Origin: Diplonema japonicum
Taxonomy: Eukaryota > Euglenozoa > Diplonemea > Diplonemida > Diplonemidae
Reading direction: 5' to 3'
Length of the DNA: 64,000 nucleotides
Assembly (NCBI GenBank): GCA_964019335.1
Contig: OZ025652.1
Span: 248,001 to 312,000 of the forward strand
The notes under the pieces: model-generated
What the model was told of the DNA's origin: nothing
What the model saw: the letters and a program-made list of their open reading frames with translations, nothing else
Database searches by the model: none
Translations under genes and position numbers: made by a program
Shown here: in pieces, positions 50,601 to 62,600 of the stretch
Position numbering within the stretch: the stretch's first letter is position 1
Layout: every line of letters starts with the position of its first letter

Positions 50601-53600
50601 CGCACCTGCAATGCAGTAATGACCCACAGGACATGGATACCCGCCATCTCTGACACGGCTTTCGGGTGTAGGCGATGAAGCACCTTCAAGACAGATATAG
50701 CCTGCTTCGCACGTTGTGCACCACAGAGTGTTCGTGCTGTAAGTGCCTGCCGGGCAGATTGTGCAAGATTCGTTCAACTCGCCCCTGATAGCTGTGTCAT
50801 TGTTGCTTGCGTACCCGAACGGGCACAAGAAGGGAACACTGTTGTATCCTGGGCAGTACGTCCCGTTGGCACACGGTATGGGGTAGCTCGAAAGCGAGGG
50901 GCAATAGTATCCTGGCGGACACGGTTCTTTTGTCTTCCCGTCACTACAGTAGAAACCAGACGGGCAGTGAAGGGGGGCCGCCGACCTCTCAGGGCAGAAC
51001 GTACCCTCAGGGCACGCGTAAAACGTGGATGACTCGGGACCGCACCAGCTACCAAACGGACAAGGAAGGCATGCCGTAGAGGTCGTTGCTTTCCCACCCC
51101 CGTGTGGCTGGTAGGTACCAGCAGGGCAAGGGAAGTAGTTGACATGGCCTGCATCTGAATAGTGACCCGCTGGAGTGGGGAAATCTTCATATGTGACCGT
51201 TCCCTCGTTCGCACAGAAATATCCTGCTTTGCAGGCAAGACACCAACTCAGGTCTTCTGCTCTCGCCAGCCCATTGTAAGTACCTGGCGGACAAGGTTTC
51301 ATATCTTGACCCAACTCACAGTAGAACCCAAGCGGACATTCGTACTTCCCTGTGGCGTATTCGGGGCAGAAATACCCACTTGGACATATCTCACACTGCT
51401 CAGGCCAGCCAAGACCCTCCCTCAGACCTACTGTACCATTAGTGCAAGGCAGCATTCTGTCTGTCCCCTCTGGGCAATAGAAGCCTAGCGGGCAGATGTA
51501 TCCGACAGTTGTCTCAGTTGTGTTGCCCGTTTCCTCCTTGTATGGCAATCTGGGATCAGGTACGTAGTTGCCTTGTTTGCACAGGAAGCCTGCCGAACAG
51601 GGGCCTGTGATGGTACCGTTGTTGCAGTACATCCCAGGAGGGCATATGACGCATTCCTCGACCTTTCCAAGGGAGATGCCGTTCGGGTCCACAGGGGCGT
51701 ACGTCCCTCTCGGACAGATCAGAGGGTATGCGGTGCCGGCTGGACAATAGTGGTATGAAGGACACTCCGTAGGCTTCTCAGCAGCAGTGTTGCAGTAGTG
51801 GTGTGCAGGGCACGTTTTGCAAGTTTCTTGAACCATCTCATCGGTGTACGTGCCGTCGGGGCACGCCTCGGGACTGATCGAGCCAGCAGGGCAGTAGTGC
51901 CCGTACGGGCACATCTTGTCGGTGGGGTCCTCTCTCGTTTCACCGTGACCACAGTAAAAGCCTGCTTTGCAAGGACCTGTGCCCTGGTTTGTGGCAACAC
52001 CCATCTCGCTGCAGTACCTCCCTGCAGGGCATGGTTGGCATGTCAGGTCGTTCTCAGCCTGCCTTGCTTCCGAGAAAGTCGAGATGGGGCAACGCGTTCC
52101 GAGGTCGCCAGTGCCGGTGCGACAGTACCTGCCTGCCGGGCACCTATCACCAACGCTCGAACCCTGCACTTCAGCAAGCGGCGTCGGTGTTTCGGAACCC
52201 TGTAAGCAGTAGTATCCTTCTCTGCAGTCACCTGTCTCAAGGATGGCAGCAGGGTTCTTGCAGTACCTTCCGGGCGAGCACGGAAGACATTGCGATACGT
52301 CGTAGAGCGATGTGGTGTTCGAGTAAGTACCTCGCGGGCATGGGAACTGGTGCATAAGGGATGTCCCTGATGGGCAGTAGTACCCAGGCAGGCAGTACAC
52401 GGGTACAATAAAGTCCTGCCCAAGGTACCAAGGAGGACCTCGTTGTTCGTACAGATTGCAACTCGCACCTTGCGGACACTGATCACACGACCCACTGTTG
52501 TCACGCGCTGCTGGGACGTACGTGCCGTAAGCGCATTGTTGGGGGGCAGCGGACCCTTGCGGGCACTGGTACCCGCCAGGACACTCCAAACTTATCGGTC
52601 GTGAGTTGTTGTTACTGCCAGGGCAGTACCACCCAGCATCACACTCGCCATCAGGAGCACCTTTACCACCAAGGCAGTAGCTCCCAGGGGTGCACTGAGT
52701 GCAATCCGCCTCAGCTCCCAAGGCATTCCTTTGACCAAACGTGCCGATGGGACACGGCACCGGTGCTGTGGTTCCCTCAATGCAGTAGAACCCGATAGGG
52801 CACAAACCGCCGCTGCCCTTACTCGTGGATTGTGGGTTGCTGACATCAACTCCATTGTAGCAGATGTGACCCTTTTTGCAGTCCTCATTGGGGAGGGCAA
52901 GACCTTCAACCGAACACGCCTTTCCTGGGTCGCACTCGAGGCAGTCCAAGACGCTCGTTGCGTTCTGGTTTGGACTGTATGTGCCTGTCGGGCAGGGCTC
53001 TTCTGTCGGCGATGTCGAGTTGGTAGGGCAGAAGTAACCAGCGTCACATGGCCTGGGTATAGTGTAGGTACGGCTGGCCCAAGAGTCACTGGCGTCGGGA
53101 CGGCAGTAGTACCCAGCAGGGCAGTCCACACAGTCAGTCTGCCCTGGTTCAGGTTGATATTGTCCCCATGGGCACATGAGTGGCTCCGATGTATTCCCAG
53201 GGCAGCTGTAGCCCACAGGACACAAGTGCGCGGGGGGTTCCCTGACGGACTGTCCAGCCGGACAGTAAAATGTTGCTGCGCAGTCGCTGTCGGGTTTGGG
53301 AAGACCGGTTGTAGTGCACGATGCGCCAGGTGTACACGGCTCGCAGTCATTCACACTGATTCCGCCCTCTGCATCGAGCATAAACCCAATTGGGCAAGGA
53401 ACAGGGTCACCTGTGCCCGAAGGACAGTAGTGCCCCAGAGGGCACTTCTGCCCTGTGATCCCATCAACAGGTGAAGGTGTAGTTGCACTACCCGAACAGT
53501 AGTAACCCTCCGTACAGTGGTACTGAGATTGCCCGATCGTAGAAGAAATGATACCCGGACTTCCATCGCAGAATTTACCTGGGGGACACGACGCACAGTC

Positions 53601-56600
53601 ATTGGGAGTCTCCGCATTGCTTCGTACACCATATGTTCCTGGCAAACACGGGTTTGTTTCCGGGTTCCCAGTGCTTTCGGGGCAATAGAAACCTTCAGGG
53701 CAGTCCTTTGCAACTACATAATCACCCGATGAACAGAGTTCGAGGTTGTAGCAGTACTGACCAGCAGGACAGGGTTCACACGCAGCCCAACCAGTTCCAT
53801 TTGAGCGCGTCCCACTTTCGCAGCGCAACCATATTGCAGAACCAGCGGGGCAGTACTGACCAAATGGACACGTCAGATTCGTAGGTGCTGCTTCGTGCTG
53901 ACCTTCAGGGCAGTAGTACCCAGCGTCGCATTGTCCGGTGGGGGTAGAGAGCCCTGTTGTGGCACAATAGTTTCCAGGGGTACAGGGAATGCATTCGGTA
54001 AGTAACACACCACCTGTCGCTGAGAGAAGGGTCCCAATCGGACATGGGGTAGGTTCCGAACTTCCTTCGGGGCAGTAGTTCCCTACCGGGCAGATGTCAC
54101 CAACGGGGTCGCCGTTTTCCAAAACAGGAACACCCGGAGAGTTGGTAGGCATCGCTCTGTCCGAAGAGCGGGTGCAGTAGTAGCCTTCGTTGCATTGCGC
54201 TGTAGGAGCCAACAGACCTTCCGTCGCACAGTAGTGACCAGGGTCACAAGCTGTGCACGCCTCTACCGTTTCCAAACCTTCGGCATTGCTGTAAGTACCC
54301 AAGGGGCAGGGGAACTGTGTCGCGAACCGCGTGTTCAATGGGCAATAGTGGCCACGGGGACAGATCTCAGGTGACGTGTAGTTCGAATTCGGGCAGAAAT
54401 TGGCAGCATCGCAGTAGTACCCAGCAGGACAGATGGTGCAGTTGACCTGGCCAGTCTCAGACGTGAAAGTACCTGATTCACAAGGGAGTGGAGCACCGCT
54501 CCCCTCTGGGCAGTAGTGTCCCATGGGGCAGATGAACTCAGATGGTGCAGGAACCTGCGAGCCTGCTGCTGTTTTACCTGGGCAGTAATAACCCTCAGAG
54601 CATTTCAAGGCAGGCGTAACCAAAGCCAGCGTCGGGCAGTAATAACCTGGGGTACAAATGTGACAATCGACGAGAGACTTCCCGTATTTATTGGGGTTGA
54701 AGGTCCCGATCGGGCATGCAACAGGCGCCACCGACTCAGCCACGCAATAATGACCAGTAGGACAGGCATTGCCAGTCGTACCATCTTCGGGATTAGGGAT
54801 CACAGCAGAGCCCGTACAGTACCAACCAGCAGAGCACACATCTGTAGGCAGGCTCAGTCCAGCAACATTACAGTACTTTCCTGAGTCACACGGCTGCATT
54901 TCGCGGCTCCCTTCAGGGCAGTAGTTTCCAGGCGAGCACCTGCCGCCGGTCCCTGAGATCGTCGGCATGCTGTTCGATGCATTGATGGTGCAGTACCACC
55001 CCGCTGCACACAGCCCCGTTTTGTTTGACGACCCAAAACTACACCAGAAGCCAGCGTCACAGGCTAAACAGTCTCCTAACGAATCAATCATCGTGAATGG
55101 GTTGTACGAGCCAGCAGGGCAGTCAAGGGGCGCCGCTGATCCCTCAGGGCAGTAGCTACCTGAAGGGCACATTGCACCATCAGGTTTGCTATCAGTCCTT
55201 CCGCTGAGGCAGTACCACCCTGGTGCGCAATCACCTGTCACGGCAGACAACGCGGACTCTTTACAATACTTCCCAGCATCGCATGTGCTGCAGTCGCCCA
55301 GCAACTGTCCTTGCACAGCAGGCCTGTAGGATCCTGGAGGGCAGCCAGTAGGCAACGTTGATTTTGTGGGGCAATAATGACCAATTGGACAGATACCTGC
55401 CACACCACCGAGAACACCCACTCCTGCAGTCACCGTGCTCGCCCCCGATTGACAGTAGTATCCTGATTGGCACACAGCGTCAGGGTTTACCAACCCATCA
55501 GTGGTGCAGACATCGCCACCTGAGCAAGGGGTGCACTGGCTCTGCGAAATCAAGCTTGTCACGTTGCTGAAACTACCAGACGGGCACCTTGGGATATTGC
55601 TGTAGTCGCCTGTCCCTGTAGGACAGTACATGCCTTCCGGGCATGACGCGGGCACAGTCGTTGCAGAACCACAGTAGTATCCCTCGGGACACTGCGCACA
55701 TGAAGAGAAGCCTGGTCCAGTAGTGTACGTGCCCGCGGGGCACGGTGCAGGTGTGACTGTTGCAATGTCCGATGTCCAGCCATCGAGAAGCGTTTCCACC
55801 GACTTGTCGGGTTTTCCAAAGTCCGTCACTAAGTTCAACGTAGGACAAAAGTGACCGTGAGGACAGGCGCCGCCCTTCATGTTGCTGCACAACCCGTCGC
55901 ATGGATTCTTTGAGCACATCCTGTCTGTGCAACCTGTGGGGCAGTAGTATCCCGTCGAGCAAAACGACGTAACAGCACGATTCCCAGGGCCCTCACAGTA
56001 GTAGCCTGGAGAACATGGAACGCAAGCACTAATGTTGGTCGCTTGTTCATCAGGCTGGAAAGTACCCTCGGGACAAGGGCTAGTCACGTTTGACACAGTG
56101 CCCTCCAAGCAATAATGCCCTGGAGGGCATTTACCTGCCTCACCACCCAGGATACCTACCTCAGCCATTGCGTTCCTGGCACCAGAACTACAATACCATC
56201 CTGCAAAACATTTGCCAGACGTCTCATTTAAACCTGACTCCGCACAGTACATCCCAGCGTCGCACAACTGACACTCCGTCATGTTCTGCAACCCTCTGAG
56301 GGGGCTGTACGAACCTGAAGGGCATTCTGGAATTGCCACACCGGTGCCTTCAGGACAGTATTTCCCTTCGGGGCAAATCTCCGGCGTAATGCACTGCTGC
56401 TGACAGTAGTAACCTGCAGGACACGTATAGCACTTTGAGTGCCCTGTAGACGAAGCATACGTCCCATCGGGGCATGGGATGGGTGTCACTGTGCCGATAT
56501 CGGATGTAAGGCCGAGGAGTAGCGTCTCCACTGCGGGAAGAGGGTTCGTTTGTGTAGGGCAGTAATGCCCTCTTGGACAGGCACCCCCTTTCATGTTTTC

Positions 56601-59600
56601 GCAGAATTGGCTCGTGCACGGCAGGTTCTGGCATTGTTGATCGCTGCAACCCAGTGGGCAGTAGTACCCTGGCCTGCAAATCCCAGTGATGTTGATCTGA
56701 GCTTCTCCTTCACAGAAAAACCCAGGGGGGCACGTCAAGCAAGCGGTTTCATTGGTTCCACGAATTTCAGGCTGGTACGTCCCTGTCTGGCACGCGTTAT
56801 CGTTAGCACCCCTTGTCCCCTTCGGGCAAAAGTAACCCTTGGGGCATGGACCTGTGTTCCCGCCAAGCTCTCCCAACAAGCCTTGTGGATCCCCAGCACC
56901 ACTCGTGCAGAAGTATCCAGCGTCGCAAGGGCCAGTGGTTTCGTTGTTACCAGTATTTGCGCAGTACATTCCAGGGTCGCAAAGAGCGCAGTCAGTTTTT
57001 TGTACATTGTTATTGTTGGGGCTGTAAGAACCCTCGGGACACATCGGTTGATTCATGCCAGTACCGCTAGGGCAGTACCTGCCTGTGGGGCACGGACGTG
57101 CCTCGTACTCAGCATGGCCACAGTAGAAGGCCTGTGGACACGTCGCGCATGTGTCCTGTGCCGTCGAAGCGGTGTACGACCCCTCCGTGCATTCAACAGG
57201 TGTGATGGTTGACCTTGAAGTGATGGTCCCGCTGCCCATCGTGACAGTGGAAGCTACTCCAGTTTCAGTGGGGCATTTGTGACCCACAGGACATGCACCA
57301 CCTGCCATGTGCCCGCAGTTGGTGTTGCAGGGGTTGTTCGAACACTTTGAGTCGGCGCATCCACTAGGTGCGTAATACCCTGTTTCGACCATGTCGGTGA
57401 CGGTGTAGAGCGCTGTTGTTTCACAATAATACCCAGGTGTACAGGGAAGACACGAATCGATGGAAACCCCCCCTAAGTTGGGGTTGTAGGTCCCGATAGG
57501 GCATGGGTGTGTGGTTGCCGTGAGCGTTCCGTATTCACAGTAGTAGCCTCTGGGGCAGACACCACCAACGCCACCCATCTCGCCTACAGTACCATCTGCG
57601 CCTGCTGCACCCGCAGTACAATAGTAACCGCGGGAGCACCATCCGGTGACGTTTCCAGCACCAGGTGAAAGGCAGTAATTACCAGGGTCGCACATAGTAC
57701 AGTCAGTGATGTTGTGGAGTCCTGTGCTCGTGGAGTATGTCCCAGGTGGGCACGGGGTGTATGTGGGCTCGGGAGTGCCCTCATTGCAGTAGTACCCGAC
57801 AGGGCACGGCTCGGGCGTGTGAGCCGATGACGGCATGATTGCGTAACTGCACCAGCTGCCGTATGGGCAAATCAAACATTCTGAGAAGCCTTCCGCTGGA
57901 GCATAGGTACCAGCAGGGCACGCGACGGGATCGATTGGACCACGGACCTCGGTGTTGCCAGTCCTGTCGTTCGTCCACGAACCCGAAGGGCAGTAGTGAG
58001 CCTTGGGGCATACACCACCTGCAGCGTACGGAGGAGTCTCGTAAGGTGAAGGATGTGCACAGTTGGTGAAACAAGGTTGGTTCGAGCACGTGTCGTCAGA
58101 GCAACTAGTGGGGCAGTAGTATCCTGCCTTACATGGTCCAACAGGTTCAGCCAGACCGCTACCAGTACAGTAGAATCCGGGTGTGCAAGGCAGACATGAA
58201 GTTTCATTACTCTGCATTTGGTACGGATTGAAGGTACCAGCAGGGCAGGGGTTCGATATGTTGGACGGCGTCCCCTGCGGGCAGTAGTGGCCAGCAGGAC
58301 ATGCACCTCCGTACCCGCCTAGCTCACCGGCTTCACCGTAGTGATCAGCAGCACCAACAGCACAATAGTATCCCTCCTGGCAGAAGGCTGCATCTGGGAT
58401 CGCCGTCATGGCTTCGTCTTTGCAGTGAAGACCTTCAGGGCACAGTTTGCAGTTTGTGATGTTCTCCTGTCGCGTGAGGTCGAGGTACGTACCAGGCGGG
58501 CATTTCGGAATGTCCAGCGTCGTACCTGGAGGGCAATAATGCCCCTTCAAGCAGTCCGTCGGTACCGATATCCCAGTCCCGCAGTAATACCCAGTAGGGC
58601 ATTCGATACATGATACGAAACCGTTCCCGGGGGAGTACGTCCCCTCGGCACATGGCGTTGGCGTGATGGCGCCTAAAGTGCCTGGTGTGACCTGCGGGCA
58701 GTAGCTTCCAGGTGGGCAAGCCCCGCCCGTTGCGCCCGCTGCACCAGGTGTGTTGCTGCAGTATTGGTCAGAGCACCCAAACGGACAGTAATACCCAGGA
58801 GCGCAAGGTCCTGTGGGCTCAGGTAGCCCCTCTGTTTCACAGTGCATTCCAGGCAAGCAGGGAAGACAAGCGGTTTCATCCACTCCCAGTTTTTCGGGGT
58901 TGTAAGTTGCAATAGGGCAGGGGTGGGAGATGTTGATTGCAGTCCCGTTGGGGCAAAAGTGTCCAGTAGGACATGGCCCACCTTCACCACCAAGGGAGCC
59001 GACTTCACCCCTACCAGTGTACGCTCCTGATGTACAGTAGTAACCGGCAAAGCAGTCGGGAGTAGTCGAGTCGATGGACCCATGGCCATCTTCTGGACAA
59101 TAAAGCCCCGCCGGACACGGGAGGCAGTCTGTGCTGTTTTCGTTATACAGTGTGTGGAAGTACGATCCCTTGTCGCACAAGGGCATTTGAAAGTGTGTTC
59201 CTTCAGGACAGAACCTACCAGGCTGGCAAGGCTGAGGTTGGCGAGCAGACATGACTCCGTTGGGGTCAACTGCACCACGGTCGCACCAATGTCCTGCGGG
59301 GCATATTTTGCAGCTTGCCTTCCCCATCTCGTTTTGATACGTCCCATACAAGTTGAGATACCAATTACCGAAAACATCGGCCACCTTTTCGCAAGGAATA
59401 GGCCAATCCGTACCTGTAGGACAGTGGTATCCACGAGGGCACTTTCGAGGGCCCTGTGACGCCAGGACTGTGTCCAACACCGCGTACTCTGTCGTCTCTC
59501 CCGGATAATTCGAACACGTGGACGTGTAGCAGCCGCACCCTATATATCCAGAGGGGCACACTTCACCAGTGGCAGCTCCAGGGCAGTAGTATCCTTCCTG

Positions 59601-62600
59601 GCACCGTTGTGGTTGTGAACCAGGAATCCTAAATGCCATTCCTGTGCTGTCACAGTAATACTGTGGAGGGCACGGTCGGCATGCGATTTGTTTGTCCGCT
59701 CCGAGAGTTTGATCTCTGAAAGTCCCTGCGGGGCATGCAAGCGGTGAGCCTGTTGCATTAGGGCAATAGTGACCAAAGATGCACTCACCACCATACGGGT
59801 TGAGAAAACCGCTGGAAAAGGTGGCAGGGAGGTTATCTTCGACATCTGTGGTACCCGGAACAACATACTGAGAGCATGTGGACGTGACGCACCCTGTTGC
59901 GCAGTAGTACCCTGTGGAGCATGTTCCTGTTGGTTCAGAGGCGTTAACGAACTCGCAGTGGTAACCAGACCTACACGGCAGGCAGTCCGTGATGTTCTGG
60001 CGTCTCGTCACCGGCTGGTATGTCCCGGAAGGACAGCTCTCAGGAACGATCGACCCAGCAGGGCAGAACGAACCAGGTGGACACGCAAGGTATGTAATCA
60101 TTGCCCGCTCGGGGCAGTAGTTCCCTAAAATACACGGCTGGCAGTCACCCTGCCCTACTGAAGGGTTGAATGTCCCAAGGGGACATTCCACAGGGGCAGA
60201 GGCACCCGGTCCCGTGTAATGGCCAGCAGGTGTTCTGAACTGTGTCGGCAGCTTCGCTTTACCAGTGCAGTAGTACCCTGCACTGCACGGTCCTGTGGGG
60301 TACGGCAGGTTGGACCCACTGCAGTAGAACCCTGGTGTACAGTCAATGCAATCCTGCTGACTTGAGCCGCCCGTGAAGTTGTTGAAGGTGCCCTCGGCAC
60401 ACGCTGTAGGGTACGACGATCCAACAGGGCAGTACCCACCCTTGGGGCAGAGCCCCCCAGTAGGAAGTCCAGAGGGAGCAGACGTAAACGCTCTCGAGAT
60501 GCAGTAGTAGCCAGGGTCGCACAGACCAGTTGGGTGGGTCAAACCCATCCCATCGCAGTAGTACCCAGCTGTACACGGCGTGCATTCTTCTTGGCTCCTC
60601 AGATCTGTCGAGTTACCGAAAGACCCAAGCGGACAGGGTTCCGGCTTGCTGCTACCTGCCACGCAGTAGTAACCCCGCGTGCATGAAACGGGCGATGCTG
60701 TTCCTTCGGGACAGTATGAACCGCGAGGACACACAGCACAGAATTCTTCGCTCTCGGCTTTCGGTTGTAACCTGTAGTACCTTGCCGGACACGCTTGCTG
60801 CTTCGGACCTGTCGACCCTTGCGGGCAGTAGTACCCCGGTGAACACTCACCTGTGACATTGGCCATCCCTTCGAAAGCACAATAGTACCCCGCCTCACAC
60901 ACAGTGCACTCTGTAACACTTGCCTTGCCGATGAGGGGGTTGTAGTAACCAACAGGACAAGCGACTGGGTCAGGAGTTCCGGTAGGGCAGTAGTGTCCTT
61001 CAACACAAGAGTGGTGGTCGGCCTGAGGGACATGGTTCGTGCCATTACCACAAAACAGCCCAGCAGGGCACAGGAATAAGCGCTCCTTGTGCTCTTTAGT
61101 AGTGGTATCCAAGGGACAGTAGTACCCCGCCTCGCACAGCGAACACTCACCCCATCCTTCGTCAGAGTAGTACCCGATCCCACAGGGCACAGGGTCGTCG
61201 GACCCCTGAGGGCACGCATACCCAGCAGGGCAAGTCAAGCACATGCGAGCGTCAACGTCCTTTGTGGGTCCAGGACCGATGGTGTTGTTGCGCGAAGAGT
61301 ACGTTCCCATTGGACAGGGTTGCATCGCACTGCTACCAGCAGGGCAATGGTGCCCCGGCAAGCAAGCCTTGCACTCAGACTCAAATCCAAGACCTGTCTG
61401 GTCGTTATATGTCCCCTGCGGGCACGGGACCTGCGTAAGTGTAAAAGACTTAACAGGGCAGTAGTGGCCGAGACCGCAAAGTGCGGTAGGCTGAGATTCA
61501 CCACCAAGACAGTAGTAGCCCTGCGGGCAGTCAGTACACTGGTCTGCGGTCCACAAAGAAGTGGAATTCGTATATGTTCCTTGCGGACACGGGAACTCGG
61601 TGGCACTCCCAGCACGTTCTCCGGTGTAGGAAGCAAGGTAGAATTCGAGTTGGTTACCAGGAGTCGGTACACCGGGGCAGTAATGGCCTTGCGCACAGAC
61701 AACAGGCTCGTCGTTAGGGGAGATACCCGTACCGGCAGGACAGGCATAGCCTCGCCAGCAGATCTCACAATCTTGCATTCTCTTCAAATCGGTTCTGAAC
61801 GAGTACGCACCAGCAGGACATGCGTTCGCTGTGGCCAGTGCCGTACCTGTTGGGCAGTAGTGTCCGGCAGCACAAGGTGTTAGGTGCGAGTCGGTTTGCT
61901 GCGTTGCTTCACAAGCCCATCCAGCCTCGCAAGGCCTGCACCTCGTGGCACCGTTCAATGGTTGGAACGAACCAGCCAAACATGGTGTTGCAGCTATCAT
62001 TCCGCTTGTCGGGCACTGATGCCCAGCTGTACATTGCCTGCACTGACTAACTGACACCAACCTAGTAAAAGCGTTGAACGTGCCCGGTGGACACGGATTC
62101 TCATATTCGCTGCCCGTACCGGTGGGGCAGTAGAACCCAGGGGGGCAGTCGTTGGCAGCATAGCTAGCTGTTCCCGCTGCGCAGTAGAATCCTTCTGGGC
62201 ACAGCACGCACACGGTCCTTGTAACTGCACCTTGAGTACCACTGTACGTTCCGCTAGGGCAAGGTGTCGGCTGCGCTGACCCTTCAGGACAGTAGAACCC
62301 TTCAGGACATTTGATAGAATCACTGATGCCAGCAGTTCCTTCGGCACACGAATAACTGGCAGGGCAGTCATAACAGGCCTGGTTCACTGACTCACCATGT
62401 GTCATGTTTCCGTAGGTACCTGCTGGGCAAAGAGTAGCTACGACAGCTGCAGAGGGGCAGTATGACCCTACTGGGCATTCGTGGCCTTCTGGGGTAGGTG
62501 TGGTGCCACCAGCTGGGCACAAGTAACCTCCGTTGCAAGGTTGGCAAGCAACAGAGCCAACATAACTCCAGTACCCAGCTGAACAAGGTGTTGGTGCTGC